Assembly (NCBI RefSeq): GCF_000518085.1
Contig: NZ_JACX01000012.1
Location: forward strand, 1 to 64,000
Length of the DNA stretch: 64,000 nucleotides
From: Bartonella grahamii ATCC 700132
GTDB lineage: Bacteria > Pseudomonadota > Alphaproteobacteria > Rhizobiales > Rhizobiaceae
Direction: 5' to 3'
A program made the translations under genes and the position numbers. Each line of letters starts with the position of its first letter. Within the stretch, counting starts at the first letter, position 1. This document shows positions 41,618 through 52,001 of the stretch, piece after piece. The notes beneath the pieces were generated by a model that saw only the letters and a list, made by a program, of their open reading frames with translations, searched no databases and was not told where the DNA came from.

Positions 41618-43627
41618 CTAATCGCGTGAAAGAGCGACAACAGGGTCAAGCCGTGAAGCTTGCCGCGCTGGAGAAAAACCAAAACAGATTCCAATGAGGG
41701 TTGAAAAAGTAAGGGATAAGATGATCGAATCAATCGTATAAACCAAGTGGATAGGCGCCTTAAACAGAAGAAATAAACCACCAATAGAAAGCCCAAGCAA
41801 GATTCCCAAACCACCACCAATCACACAAACCAACACCGCTTCAATGAGAAACTGCTGCAAAATATCACTTTGACGTGCACCAACTGCCATACGCACACCA
41901 ATTTCATTGATCCGCTCAGAAACGGTGACCAGCATAATATTCATCACCCCAATACCACCCACAATCAACGAAATAGCTGCAATTGAAGAAATTAAAAGTG
42001 TTAAGATATGTGTACTCTCCATGATACGTTCACGAAAGAATTCTGAATTTCTAATGAAAAAATCTTCTCCACCATGCCGCATAATGAGAAAACGTTTCAC
42101 CATGTTTTCCGCTAAATGTGAATCGACATCATCAGCAATCCTAACGGTAATTGCACGAACTTCTGTTGTGCCAAGAAAACGCGTTTGCACTGTTGTATAG
42201 GGCAAATAAAGCTGTAATGTATTTGATGTATTTCCATTTGCGTTATTTTGCGAATCAACAACACCAATGATACGTGCTGGAACATTACCCACATGCACCA
42301 CTTTGCCAAGGGGACTTTCATGGCTATGGGGGAAAAGAACAGACAATGCTTCTTTCTCAATCACGAGATCAACCGCCCGATCCTGCACACTTTTTTGATC
42401 AAAAAACTGTCCTTTGAAAACCTTAAGCCCCTGTGTCTGAAAGAATTGTTCTCCCACCCCCACAATGACGGCATTGACTTCAACTGCACCAAAACGCACT
42501 TTCGAGCTTGTTGAAATCTGAGGTGTTACACCAAAAACATAAGGTAACCCAGACAAGGCTTCTGCATCAGCTTCAACAAGACTTGTTATTTTCTCTGCTT
42601 GGGGATCAGAAAAACTTTTGCCAGGTAAAATTGTTAATGTATTAGCACCCAAGCTTTTAAAATTTTCCAAAATTTTCTCTCGTGTACCATTTCCCAAAGC
42701 CACCATAGCAATAATTGCCCCAATACCGATAATCACTCCAAGCATTGTTAAAAAAGTTCGCATTCGATGTGCATTCATTGCCAACAAAGCCATAATAAAT
42801 GCCTCACGAAACCGCTCAACAAAAGACCGAAAAGAGCCAAGCTGTTGTTTAACTTTTAGTTTCTGTTTTTCATAAAAAGATTGACTATCCGTTTTTATTT
42901 TTGCCCCCACTGCTCTTTTCTTTGCAACCTTTGTCATACTGTCAGCAATAATTTCTCCATCACTGATTTCGATAATACGCTCTGCTCTTTTGGCCACCTG
43001 CATATCGTGAGTTACAATGATAATAGTACGACCTTCTTGATGAAGCTCATCCAAAATACGCAACACTTCCTGTCCACTCTGCTTATCCAGTGCACCAGTT
43101 GGCTCATCGGCAAGAATAACCTCCGCATTATTCATCAACGCTCGAGCAATAGACACCCGTTGTTGCTGACCACCCGAGAGTTGATTTGGACGATGATTCA
43201 CCCGATCACCCATGCCCAAGCGCGTTAAAAGATCTTGTGCACGCTTTTTCCTTGCTTCCACGGCATATCCTGCATAAATAGCAGGAATTTCAACATTCCC
43301 AAGAGCTGTCAATTCATTCAACAAATGATAGCGCTGGAAAATAAAACCAAAATGATTGCGCCGCAAAGCCGACAATTCATCAGCTGAAAGAGAGGCTGTT
43401 TCTTTCCCTGCAATCCAATAACGACCAGAAGTTGCCCGATCAAGACAACCTAAAATATTCATCAATGTGGATTTTCCTGAACCAGAAGCTCCCACAATCG
43501 CTACCATTTCACCGCGCTTAATGGTAAGATTGATGTCCTTCAAAACAGTAACAAATGTTTCGCCCGCAGGAAATTTACGTACAATATTTTCCAACACAAG
43601 GACAGCATCTGCTTGGTTTGTGTTCAT
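41618..43627 (-). CDS. macB: MacB-type ABC transporter (ATPase fused to permease)
   Basis: This 669-residue protein is the inner-membrane motor of a MacAB-TolC type tripartite efflux pump. The N-terminal ATPase has Walker A GASGSGKST (46-54), signature LSGGQQQ (150-156) and ILADEPTGALD (171-181). Four membrane helices follow: one near 280-310 (MLGVIIGIGAIIAMVALGNG), then a large periplasmic domain, and three near the C-terminus. The last shows the family sequence IGGIGVMNIMLVTVSERINE-like, here VGGIGVMNIMLVTVSE. It lies three bases after macA in a tolC-macA-macB operon. Substrates in E. coli are macrolides and peptides; here they are unknown. Confidence 0.92.
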   Translation of the reverse strand: MNTNQADAVLVLENIVRKFPAGETFVTVLKDINLTIKRGEMVAIVGASGSGKSTLMNILGCLDRATSGRYWIAGKETASLSADELSALRRNHFGFIFQRYHLLNELTALGNVEIPAIYAGYAVEARKKRAQDLLTRLGMGDRVNHRPNQLSGGQQQRVSIARALMNNAEVILADEPTGALDKQSGQEVLRILDELHQEGRTIIIVTHDMQVAKRAERIIEISDGEIIADSMTKVAKKRAVGAKIKTDSQSFYEKQKLKVKQQLGSFRSFVERFREAFIMALLAMNAHRMRTFLTMLGVIIGIGAIIAMVALGNGTREKILENFKSLGANTLTILPGKSFSDPQAEKITSLVEADAEALSGLPYVFGVTPQISTSSKVRFGAVEVNAVIVGVGEQFFQTQGLKVFKGQFFDQKSVQDRAVDLVIEKEALSVLFPHSHESPLGKVVHVGNVPARIIGVVDSQNNANGNTSNTLQLYLPYTTVQTRFLGTTEVRAITVRIADDVDSHLAENMVKRFLIMRHGGEDFFIRNSEFFRERIMESTHILTLLISSIAAISLIVGGIGVMNIMLVTVSERINEIGVRMAVGARQSDILQQFLIEAVLVCVIGGGLGILLGLSIGGLFLLFKAPIHLVYTIDSIILSLTFSTLIGICFGFSPARQASRLDPVVALSRD

Positions 43628-43630
43628 GGC

Positions 43631-44857
43631 TTAAATCTCGTCTTCACTATGCACGTCAGAAGGTTCTGGCATCACCCCATCAGGCGAGCCGGTGATAACA
43701 ACATCGCCCTCATTAAGTCCTGAAACAATCTCTGCCATCACTTTATTATTCAACCCAACGCTCACCTGTTTAGTAACCACCTTGTTTCCCCCCACCAAAA
43801 CAGAAACCCATGCCTTATGTTCTTTTGTCTCATCGCGTAAAGCATCGCTTGGAACCAACAAGACATTTTGAGCACGCCCTAAGATAATATGAACTTGAGC
43901 AGTCATATAGGTTCGCAAAAAATTGTCCGCATTATCAACATGTAAAATTCCGTTATAATAAATAGCTGATGAGATTAAAGCACTAGACCCCCCTACCATA
44001 CCAGGATTAATACTCACATCAGCACGAATTGCTTCAGGAGCCGGCTCTATCTTTTCTAAAACGCCCTCATAACGACGCTGCGAATTCCCTAAAACCGTAA
44101 AATAAAGTGGTTGTCCAGCCTGAACTTTAAGAACATCAACTTCTGAGATTTGCGCCTTGATCGTCATCTTTGACAAATCGCCCAAAATAACAATTGTTGG
44201 CGCCGACTGAACCGCATTCACATTCTGCCCTTCTTCCACAACTGTTGCCAAAACCGTTCCCGCTGAAGGGGCAATGATGCGTGTATAACCTAAATTGACC
44301 TCTGCACTATCCACATCAATTTGTGCTTGCACAATCTGCTGTTGAAGTTGAGCAATTTGCGCCTCACGTATTTTTACTTGTGTCACAGCATCATCGAGAT
44401 TAGCCCGTGAAACCGCACGTGACTCGATCATTTTTTTCTGACGCGCTAAATTTTTCTGCGCAAGAGAAAGATGGGCTTCTTGTTCTACCAAACTCGCATA
44501 ATAGTGAGATAATGCTGCTTTTTTTCTTTTTAAATCATTTTCTTGATCTGTAGGATCAATTTCTGCCAAGAGATCGCCTTCTTTCACAACACTCCCAGGA
44601 GAAACGCGCATTGATACCACACGCCCTGTTGCACGCGCACCAACAGCCACCAACCGATAAGGACGTACAAGACCAGAAGCTAAAACACTTTCCTCAATAT
44701 CCCCACGCTTCACCACCGCGGTTATATAAGTTGGGCTAGATGTTCCAAAAACAACAGAACGCAACCATAAAAACAAGAGAAGAAGGAATATAGCAGCTAA
44801 AAAGAAGGAAAGTTTTTTGTGTTTTGTAATGAAATTTTTGAGCAGACTTTTTTTCAT
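43631..44857 (-). CDS. macA: MacA-type periplasmic adaptor (RND/HlyD family)
   Basis: This 408-residue membrane fusion protein has one N-terminal membrane anchor (LSFFLAAIFLLLLFLWL) and a lipoyl half, GDIEESVLASGLVRPYRLVA. A long helical hairpin spans about 105-190 and the second lipoyl half follows (PSAGTVLATVVEEGQNVNA). The rest is a beta-barrel and a membrane-proximal domain. Its ATG overlaps the stop of the upstream outer-membrane gene (ATGA), so it is translationally coupled. It links MacB to the TolC-like channel. Confidence 0.9.
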   Translation of the reverse strand: MKKSLLKNFITKHKKLSFFLAAIFLLLLFLWLRSVVFGTSSPTYITAVVKRGDIEESVLASGLVRPYRLVAVGARATGRVVSMRVSPGSVVKEGDLLAEIDPTDQENDLKRKKAALSHYYASLVEQEAHLSLAQKNLARQKKMIESRAVSRANLDDAVTQVKIREAQIAQLQQQIVQAQIDVDSAEVNLGYTRIIAPSAGTVLATVVEEGQNVNAVQSAPTIVILGDLSKMTIKAQISEVDVLKVQAGQPLYFTVLGNSQRRYEGVLEKIEPAPEAIRADVSINPGMVGGSSALISSAIYYNGILHVDNADNFLRTYMTAQVHIILGRAQNVLLVPSDALRDETKEHKAWVSVLVGGNKVVTKQVSVGLNNKVMAEIVSGLNEGDVVITGSPDGVMPEPSDVHSEDEI

Positions 44858-46335
44858 TTTCCTACCTTTGCACGCGAACGAGGTGCACCATCAACGACTT
44901 CCGGACGTGATACATCAACAACGCCATCCCAGCCCCCCCCCAATGCTTTCATCAACGTGATATATTGCGTAACCAAAGAAACACGGCTATCTTTAAGTGC
45001 CATTTGTGCAGAATAATAAGAGCGATCAGCATTTAACAATTCAAGAAAACTGGTATTTCCATTCTCAAAAAGACTCCGTGAAAGTTTTAAGGAATGAAGA
45101 GAAGCTTTATTCACAATGATTAGCTTTTCTAAGCGTTGATATTCTTTAGTTAATCTTACCAACGCATTTTCTACATCTTCTAAAGCTCCCAAAACAGCAG
45201 CCCGATAAGTAATAAAAGCTTGATCACGCTGTGCACGCGCAACAGCAATAGAAGCCTCAACCTGACCTCCATTAAAAAAAGGAAAACGCAGACCAGGTCC
45301 AAAAGACCAGCCAATCGTTGAATTTTTCCATAACTGATCTATCGCCGTTGCTGCTGTCGAAATATTACCTGTTAAAGTAAGTGATGGATAGCGATCTGCT
45401 TCACGCTGACCAATCCGCGCTGTTGCTTGCGCGTATTGACGCTCTGCCCGTCGCAAATCCGGACGTGTTAACAAAATATCGGCTGGAATTCCTGCTGGTA
45501 TCGGCCAGCGTGGTTGTGGAATCTTTGCATGCTTAGCATTTTTTTGTAAAAGATCCTTCAATGCCGTAGGCACACAACCAGTTAAGACAGAAAGGCGATG
45601 AACGCTCATTGCTAAATTCGCTTCCATCTGTGATATATCTGCTTCTGTATTTGCCATTTGTGCTTGCGCATTTGAAACATCGAGCTCAGAAACATCACCA
45701 GCTGTTAATCTAGCACGCATCAATTCATAGGTTTTACGTTGTGATACAGCAATTTGACGCACAATCAACAATTTCTGTTGCCAACCACGCATTTGTACAT
45801 AATTTGTTGCCACATCTCCTAACAATGTCACCATGGTAGCACGCATATCTTCCACAGCCGCATCAAGACCATAACGCGCTGCTTCAACCGCTCGTTTATG
45901 CCCACCAAAAAAATCAAGCTCCCAGCTTGCATCAAAACCACTACGGTATTGGTTTAACAATGCATCAGACTGTCCAGAATGACTACGGGTTCCTGAAATT
46001 GAATTGGACACATTTGGTAAAAGAGTTCCTACAACCTGCCCTAAACCCGCACGCGCCTCACGTACCCGAGCTTTGGCAACAGCAACATTATTATTTCCAG
46101 AAATCGCATAATCCATTAATGCATCTAGAACAGGATCATTCAAACGCCGCCACCATCCGGCAAGCGCAACTGGCTGTCCTGCAGTCTGTGCAGATTTTTC
46201 TCCCCAAACTGCTGGAACACGAAAAGATGTTTTCTGGTAATTAGGACCAACCATACATCCTGACAAAAGCAACCACAACAAGATACTAGAAAGTAATCCA
46301 CGAGAAGCGCCCCTTTTGAGATTTCTGATATACAT
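44854..46335 (-). CDS. NodT/TolC-family outer-membrane efflux lipoprotein
   Basis: This 493-residue protein has a lipobox (LLLSGC, Cys27) followed by MVGPNYQK, the standard start of NodT-type outer-membrane factors. The repeated alpha-barrel halves are visible (LDALMDYAISGNNNVAVAKA and the second half with LTRPDLRRAERQYAQATARI). It is the first gene of the operon with macA and macB and would form the trimeric exit duct. The gene-specific name is left open, because several families share this fold. Confidence 0.9.
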   Translation of the reverse strand: MYIRNLKRGASRGLLSSILLWLLLSGCMVGPNYQKTSFRVPAVWGEKSAQTAGQPVALAGWWRRLNDPVLDALMDYAISGNNNVAVAKARVREARAGLGQVVGTLLPNVSNSISGTRSHSGQSDALLNQYRSGFDASWELDFFGGHKRAVEAARYGLDAAVEDMRATMVTLLGDVATNYVQMRGWQQKLLIVRQIAVSQRKTYELMRARLTAGDVSELDVSNAQAQMANTEADISQMEANLAMSVHRLSVLTGCVPTALKDLLQKNAKHAKIPQPRWPIPAGIPADILLTRPDLRRAERQYAQATARIGQREADRYPSLTLTGNISTAATAIDQLWKNSTIGWSFGPGLRFPFFNGGQVEASIAVARAQRDQAFITYRAAVLGALEDVENALVRLTKEYQRLEKLIIVNKASLHSLKLSRSLFENGNTSFLELLNADRSYYSAQMALKDSRVSLVTQYITLMKALGGGWDGVVDVSRPEVVDGAPRSRAKVGK

Positions 46336-46402
46336 CTAGTCTCCCGCATTCTTTCAGAATCATTATTTAATATTAATACTTTATTTACTTCTTATTTCAA
46401 AC

Positions 46403-47212
46403 TTAACGTGAAAAATCAAATACAGTTTGCACAGGAATATGATCTGAAGGACGTTCCCATCCGCGCGCATCACGAAAAATCGAAAGATCTACAACAAAAG
46501 GTGCTAAATCAGGAGAAGACCAAATATGGTCAAGCCGCCGCCCATAATCGGTAAATGCCCAATCGCGTGCACGATAACTCCACCATGTGTAAAGCTTGGT
46601 AGGAACAGGGATATGTAACCGCATCAGATCAACCCATCCACCTTGACAACACAAGTCCTGTAAACGTTCGGTTTCAATGGGAGTATGGCTTACAACCTTC
46701 AACAACTGCTGATGAGACCAAACATCCTCTGCCAAAGGAGCAATATTTAAATCGCCCACCAAAAGAGAAGAAAGACCATCTCCTTGATCCGCACGTATGG
46801 AAGACATTTCTTCTAAAAAATCAAGCTTATGCCGAAATTTTTCATTCACATCAGCATCAGGAATATCTCCCCCAGCAGGAACATAAAAATTATGAATCCG
46901 CAAGTTTCTCCCATGGGCTTCCACAATAACTGAGATATAGCGACAATCTTGGTTTTGGCAAAAGAAACGCTTTTCTACCTTTTTAAAAGGCAAACGAGAA
47001 ACAATAGCCACCCCGTTATAAGATTTTTGTCCACTCAATGCGATATGCTTATAACCCGCTGCTTCAAAAGCCCCCACTGGAAATAAAGCATCTGGACACT
47101 TTGTTTCCTGTAGACACAAAACATCTGCGGAAAAGAGTTCCAAATACTGAAAAACCTGTGCAAGACGCAAACGAATAGAATTAATATTCCAAGTTGCAAT
47201 ACGAAATAACAT
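46403..47212 (-). CDS. xth: Exodeoxyribonuclease III
   Basis: This is an AP endonuclease and 3'-5' exonuclease of base excision repair, of the endonuclease/exonuclease/phosphatase fold. The ATG at 47212 gives MLFRIATWNINSIRLRL, matching the family start; a TTG 15 bases upstream would overlap the GGGA ribosome binding site. Active-site motifs are LCLQETK, NFYVPAGGD, LLVGDLNIAP and PSDHIPV. The length is about 269 residues. It follows lolA by about 30 bases in the same direction, so the ftsK-lolA-xth strand may share transcripts. Confidence 0.94.
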   Translation of the reverse strand: MLFRIATWNINSIRLRLAQVFQYLELFSADVLCLQETKCPDALFPVGAFEAAGYKHIALSGQKSYNGVAIVSRLPFKKVEKRFFCQNQDCRYISVIVEAHGRNLRIHNFYVPAGGDIPDADVNEKFRHKLDFLEEMSSIRADQGDGLSSLLVGDLNIAPLAEDVWSHQQLLKVVSHTPIETERLQDLCCQGGWVDLMRLHIPVPTKLYTWWSYRARDWAFTDYGRRLDHIWSSPDLAPFVVDLSIFRDARGWERPSDHIPVQTVFDFSR

Positions 47213-47242
47213 CCATTTCAATCCCAATGAAACAACACCGCA

Positions 47243-47851
47243 CTATTTCTTCGAAGGAAGTGCAAACATTCCATTAGCAAAACGGACGTCTGTCCGTACA
47301 TTCATAATCTGCACAGTAGTTTCCAAATTTTGTTGGTCAACAATTGTCCACTGCCGCAAAGCAGAGCCTTTAGAATCAAAAACCATCCTTATTTGCCCTG
47401 CCCCAATCGTTTTATCACGCAAAACAATCGTCACAGCCCCTGGATCTTCGCGAAATGCCAATAAACGCCCAGAAGATACATCAATTTTATCACCCAACAG
47501 AAACTTCATTGGCGTTTGCGAAAGTTGTGAAAAGTTCCAAGTATTCAAAGCCCGATTGTTAATACCTACAAATTGACCATCTGCAATAATCTGTAAGGGC
47601 ATTTTTTTGTAAATGAAACGAATTTTCCCTGGACGCTCTAAATAAAATGTCCCCTGAGACATTTTCCCCTTTGGACTAAACTGAATAAAATCACCTGTCA
47701 TTGTTTTGATTGCCGCAAAGTGATTTACAACATTTTGCGCCTTTATCACTTTATTAGACGCTTGCGAAAAAACAGGAAAAGTTAAACACCAAAAGATAAT
47801 AATTCCCACCAACCCAAAGACTCCTCTTTGCGGCAAAAAAGACGTTTTCAT
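47243..47851 (-). CDS. LolA-family outer-membrane lipoprotein carrier protein
   Basis: This 202-residue periplasmic protein has signal peptide MKTSFLPQRG...FWCLTFPVFSQA. The body has the LolA pattern: VVNHFAAIKTMTGDFIQFSP, QGTFYLERPGKIRFIYKKMP and GRLLAFREDPGAVTIVL. It would ferry lipoproteins across the periplasm. ATG 47851 is preferred over the upstream TTG because GGGAGC lies seven bases before it. The usual alphaproteobacterial order ftsK-lolA-xth is kept, but here about 1.1 kb of decayed and repeated DNA separates ftsK from lolA. Confidence 0.85.
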   Translation of the reverse strand: MKTSFLPQRGVFGLVGIIIFWCLTFPVFSQASNKVIKAQNVVNHFAAIKTMTGDFIQFSPKGKMSQGTFYLERPGKIRFIYKKMPLQIIADGQFVGINNRALNTWNFSQLSQTPMKFLLGDKIDVSSGRLLAFREDPGAVTIVLRDKTIGAGQIRMVFDSKGSALRQWTIVDQQNLETTVQIMNVRTDVRFANGMFALPSKK

Positions 47852-47954
47852 AAAAAATGCTCCCAAACAATACTTAATTGACTTTATAATTTATAACTTA
47901 AGTAATCAACGATGAATAAATACCCTTCTTTATAAGATAACGATATTGTTTGAA

Positions 47955-48250
47955 AAAACTATCAAAAGATTTTTAAAAGCATTCTTCTTCGACCGTCCCC
48001 AAAACTTTCCGCTTACCCACATCATTTGCTGGACTAATAATGCCTTCTCCTTCCATCCTTTCAATAAATGTTGCGGCACGGTTATAACCAATGCCTAAAC
48101 GACGTTGAATATAAGAGGTCGAAGCTTTACCATCACGAAGCACAATAGCAATAGGTTGACAATAGGAATCATCTGCTAAAGAAAAAACTAAAGAAACATC
48201 CTTCTTTATTTCTTGCGATCTCTTGCGGTATCATTTCCAAATAATCAGTC
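47955..48250 (-). pseudogene. Decayed second copy of the ftsK 3' end
   Basis: This aligns with 48965-49255, the ftsK 3' end plus its flank. Shared words include TTCTTCTTCG, GGACTAAT(A/G)ATACCTTCT-like, GTTATAACCAATGCCTAAACG and CGTTGAATATAAGAGGTCGA. The winged-helix gamma domain is thus present twice, but this copy has indels and stop codons. The two copies are separated by about 700 bases, most of it a dispersed repeat. Confidence 0.85.
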
Positions 48251-48479
48251 TGCGTTTAAGTTTCCGAAAGCATTCAAATTTCCCGCTTTTCTGCTGATTT
48301 TCTAAACGCATAATATATTCTTCCCACCCCTAATCTGTGAAGCAACATAGATTATAGTCAATACATAACGGATTAAGTACTAAACATATATTGCTCGCGA
48401 ACCTGAAAACTCTTTTAAGTGGCAAAAATGCTTTTTTGACTTCCTTCCAATCCAAAAGAATAAAAATTTTCACCCGAAC

Positions 48480-48965
48480 CAGCCTGTAAACAATTTGGAG
48501 TTTAGCAGATTTCACTTGGCTTCCCGCCCCATATGATTCATTTATATAAGGCTCGACAGATAAGCCTTGCCCTAAATATTTAGAGTGCACTTAAAAAAAC
48601 ACTTAAATATCAAGCCTTACATGCTTTTATACCCCTACACTCGCAATGACATTATTTTATACCAAGATATTGATTTATAATAAATTATCTTTTTAACTTA
48701 AATCATAACGCCAAATACAGGAAGATTCTCTCATCACATACTTTCTCATATCGAATCAATTCAAATCATTTGCTTGCACGTTACAAGCAAGGTTGGTGTG
48801 TGGATAAAAGTTATATAAGATAAAGAATCCTTTATAAAAAGAATCCTTTATAAAGAGTCTCAAGTGCCAAGGAGCTATCGCAAATCGAGAGCTGGTGTAT
48901 GAAAATGCAGAATTTCTACGATAAAGTGGAATAAACACTTGTTTTATAAGATATTATAAAAACAA
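48480..48965 (+). repeat. Composite dispersed repeat, copy 9
   Basis: Module 1 (48480-48575) has CCTGTAAACAATTTGG and TTATATAAGGCTCGACAG. Module 2 (48668-48790) has TTGATTTATAATAAATTATC, ATCGAATCAATTCAAATCAT and TTGCTTGCACGTTACAAGC. Module 3 (48855-48915) has GTCTCAAGTGCCAAGGAGCT. A small tandem duplication, AAGAATCCTTTATAAA twice, lies at 48824-48858. The repeat ends next to the ftsK 3' end. Confidence 0.75.
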
Positions 48966-48978
48966 CTATAAAGATTTT

Positions 48979-51420
48979 TCAAAAGCGTTCTTCTTCGGCA
49001 GGCACTAAGATTTCTCGTTTCCCTGCGTGATTTGCTGGACTAATGATACCTTCTTCTTCCATCCTCTCAATCAATGTCGCAGCACGGTTATAACCAATGC
49101 CTAAACGGCGTTGAATATAAGAGGTCGAAGCCTTACGATCACGAAGCACAATAGCAACAGCTTGACTATAGGGATCATCTTCTGAAGGAGAAGCCAAAGA
49201 AACATCAGCACCATCCTCTTCAACTTCTTGCGTAATTGTTTCCAAATAATCAGGTCGTGCTTGCGCTTTGAGATGCGCAACAACCTGCTCCACTTCATCA
49301 TCCGCAACAAAAGGACCATGCACACGTTGAACACGTCCTCCTCCCATCATAAAGAGCATATCTCCTTGTCCCAATAATTGCTCAGCTCCCTGTTCGCCCA
49401 AAATTGTTCGGCTATCAATTTTTGAACTCACAGAAAAAGAAATACGTGTAGGAAAATTGGCTTTGATCGTCCCAGTAATAACATCGACGGAAGGACGCTG
49501 GGTCGCCATAATCACGTGGATACCGGCAGCACGTGCCATTTGTGCCAAGCGTTGAACTGCGCCTTCAATATCTTTACCAGCAACCATCATCAAATCAGCC
49601 ATTTCATCAATAATAACAACAATATAGGGCATAGGACTAAAATCAAGTGTTTCCGTTTCATAAAGAGGCTCACCAGTTTCATGATCAAAGCCCACTTGAA
49701 TTGTACGCACCATTGTCTCTCCTTGACCTTCTGACTCCTTGAGGCGCGCATTAAACCCATCAATATTACGAACACCCAGTTTTGACATTTTACTATAGCG
49801 CTCTTCCATTTCACGAACAGCCCACTTTAAAGCAATCACGGCTTTTTTAGGATCTGTCACCACGGGCGTTAATAAATGAGGAATGCCATCATAAACCGAA
49901 AGCTCAAGCATTTTCGGGTCCACCATAATGAGACGACATTGTTCAGGTGTCATCCGATACAGCAATGATAAAATCATTGTATTGATAGCAACAGACTTTC
50001 CCGATCCTGTTGTACCAGCAACCAAAAGATGGGGCATTTTTGCTAAATCTGCAATAACAGCTTCCCCCCCGATTGTCTTACCCAAAGCAAGCCCTAATTT
50101 TGCTTTGCTTTCAATAAATTCCTGCGCCTGCAACATTTCTCGTAAATAAACCATCTCACGCTTTGCATTGGGCAATTCTATTCCAATCACATTACGTCCT
50201 GGAACCACCGCAACACGCGCCGAAATCGCACGCATCGAGCGTGCAATATCATCTGCCAAACCAATGATACGGGAAGACTTAATGCCGGCAGCCGGTTCAA
50301 ATTCATACAAAGTTACCACCGGTCCAGGACAAGCATCAATAATTTGCCCCTTGACTCCAAAATCTAACAAAACCCCTTCAAGTTCCTGAGAATTTGCTCT
50401 TAAAACAGCAGGAGAAAGTTTTGCCTCCCTAACAGACGGTGGTGGAACCGAAAGATAATCTACAAGAGGAAGAACAAAACCACCATTTGAAGAAGCTGTT
50501 AAAGACTTTCGATTTTTAACAGGAGAAACATAGGCTTTATTTTGATTTTCCTCACACTTTACTTTTTCACCCAAAAAAGTTGGCTCAATCCGATCAAATG
50601 ACTTTCCTTGCCCCTTACTCTGAAAACGGCTTTTGAAACAGAACAAACGAAAGAAACGCGCTTGTAAAAAATAAAAAAGATGTAAAAGAGCGCCAAAAGT
50701 TGTCGCAAAAAAACCATGATTTTCACGATCATCCTCTGCAGCATATTCCGTATCTTCTTCCAATTCAAAAACTGGATTAACGATTGCGTCTTTTGGAATG
50801 CTTTTTTCTTTTCTTTTCTTTGTTCGACGCCGCCATATCACATTGCCAGCAAAAGCAGCAGTGAAAAAACCTAAAAGAATAAAAACAACACTGAAAAACA
50901 CCGTGTAAAGAGGAGAAAGAAAAAGAGGAAAGACTGAAGAAGCAACACTTAAAGCTTTATCTCCTAAAACCCCTCCCAATCCCATTGGCAATGGCCAATA
51001 AGTAAAAGAAGCAACAGGTGACATAAGGGCAAAAGCAATTAAAAAACAAATCGTTGATAGCAACCATAAAAAAAAGCGCAAAGTCAAATTGTAGATATTC
51101 TTTTGCGCCAACAAGAGAAAAGACCAAAATAATGGCGGCAACAAAACAGCAAGACTTGCCAAGCCAAAAAACTGCATAATAAAATCTGAAAAAATTGCCC
51201 CCATCCACCCCATAAGGTTTGTAACCTCATTTGTACTTGCATGGGTTAAAGATGGATCCTCAACATTCCACGTCGCCAAAGCAAACACACAAAAAATAAT
51301 AAAGCCCAAAAGCCCAAGCCCAATAAATACCCCTATCTGACGTAAAAACATCTCAATAAGACGCGAACCTTGAGAATTTCGCACTTCTAATGAATCATAA
51401 GGAGAAGAACTTCGGTGCAT
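48979..51420 (-). CDS. ftsK: DNA translocase FtsK
   Basis: This septal DNA pump clears chromosomes and activates XerCD recombination at dif. Its 813 residues comprise four N-terminal membrane helices (about 20-195), a short linker (195-340), the alpha/beta motor with Walker A GTTGSGKS (469-476) and Walker B in YIVVIIDEMADLMMV, and a C-terminal gamma winged helix (STSYIQRRLGIGYNRAATLI). The linker is short compared with E. coli FtsK, as in related bacteria. The start MHRSSSPYDSLEVRNSQGSR is the first ATG. Confidence 0.96.
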   Translation of the reverse strand: MHRSSSPYDSLEVRNSQGSRLIEMFLRQIGVFIGLGLLGFIIFCVFALATWNVEDPSLTHASTNEVTNLMGWMGAIFSDFIMQFFGLASLAVLLPPLFWSFLLLAQKNIYNLTLRFFLWLLSTICFLIAFALMSPVASFTYWPLPMGLGGVLGDKALSVASSVFPLFLSPLYTVFFSVVFILLGFFTAAFAGNVIWRRRTKKRKEKSIPKDAIVNPVFELEEDTEYAAEDDRENHGFFATTFGALLHLFYFLQARFFRLFCFKSRFQSKGQGKSFDRIEPTFLGEKVKCEENQNKAYVSPVKNRKSLTASSNGGFVLPLVDYLSVPPPSVREAKLSPAVLRANSQELEGVLLDFGVKGQIIDACPGPVVTLYEFEPAAGIKSSRIIGLADDIARSMRAISARVAVVPGRNVIGIELPNAKREMVYLREMLQAQEFIESKAKLGLALGKTIGGEAVIADLAKMPHLLVAGTTGSGKSVAINTMILSLLYRMTPEQCRLIMVDPKMLELSVYDGIPHLLTPVVTDPKKAVIALKWAVREMEERYSKMSKLGVRNIDGFNARLKESEGQGETMVRTIQVGFDHETGEPLYETETLDFSPMPYIVVIIDEMADLMMVAGKDIEGAVQRLAQMARAAGIHVIMATQRPSVDVITGTIKANFPTRISFSVSSKIDSRTILGEQGAEQLLGQGDMLFMMGGGRVQRVHGPFVADDEVEQVVAHLKAQARPDYLETITQEVEEDGADVSLASPSEDDPYSQAVAIVLRDRKASTSYIQRRLGIGYNRAATLIERMEEEGIISPANHAGKREILVPAEEERF

Positions 51421-51489
51421 CTATCAATTCCAAATACAAAATTTTCATATTTTAAAGAGTTATAACTCTCTCTCTTAAAAAAAGGATGA

Positions 51490-51640
51490 AGCTTAAACTC
51501 TATACCGATCTGTAAACAAATAGCCTGTAAACAATCCGACGTCTTATCTAGCGCGTTCTACCTTCTAACCACTTCATATATCACCACCCTAAGAGACTAT
51601 CCTTCATAAGGCACACAAAAAGCTCTCCTAGGATATTTAT
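51490..51640 (+). repeat. Dispersed repeat, module 1 only (copy 10)
   Basis: It contains GATCTGTAAACAAATAGCC and CTGTAAACAATCCGACG, followed by TTCTACCTTCTAACCACTTC, matching 34385-34415 and 35110-35160. Modules 2 and 3 are missing. Confidence 0.5.
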
Positions 51641-51650
51641 CACACGACCA

Positions 51651-51685
51651 ACCAAAAAACACCTCATGTGTAAAGTTTTACATGG
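51651..51685. repeat. Short palindromic repeat, copy B
   Basis: CCAAAAAACACCTCATGTGT followed by AAAGTTTTACATG. It is the same element as at 21398-21430, with the same order of AAAAAACAC then the palindrome. Confidence 0.5.
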
Positions 51686-52001
51686 GTCCTATAGGCACCT
51701 TCCTAAACAGATGATGTTTTTTACGCTACATCATGATAACGGCAAAATATTAATACTGTTTTAACCATCACGAATGAACACAATTTTTTATCTATCATAC
51801 TAACTAAATATCCCCCTTCAGAACAGGCATACTAAAGTACACTCATACAACTTAAAAAATATACGACCATCTTTGTTTATTTTTAGTTTTCTTTTTTATC
51901 AACCAAGTGTAAAAAGAATTGAAGAGGACATTCAAAAAAGCTTATCCGATAAATCTGTAAAATGAATCACATAAATGATGAAGCAGAAGAACTCTGAAAA
52001 A

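Noticed and set aside
48824-48858. Possible CRISPR-like direct repeat
   Set aside because: It has only two adjacent copies of AAGAATCCTTTATAAA without spacers. No CRISPR array or cas gene is seen in the window.
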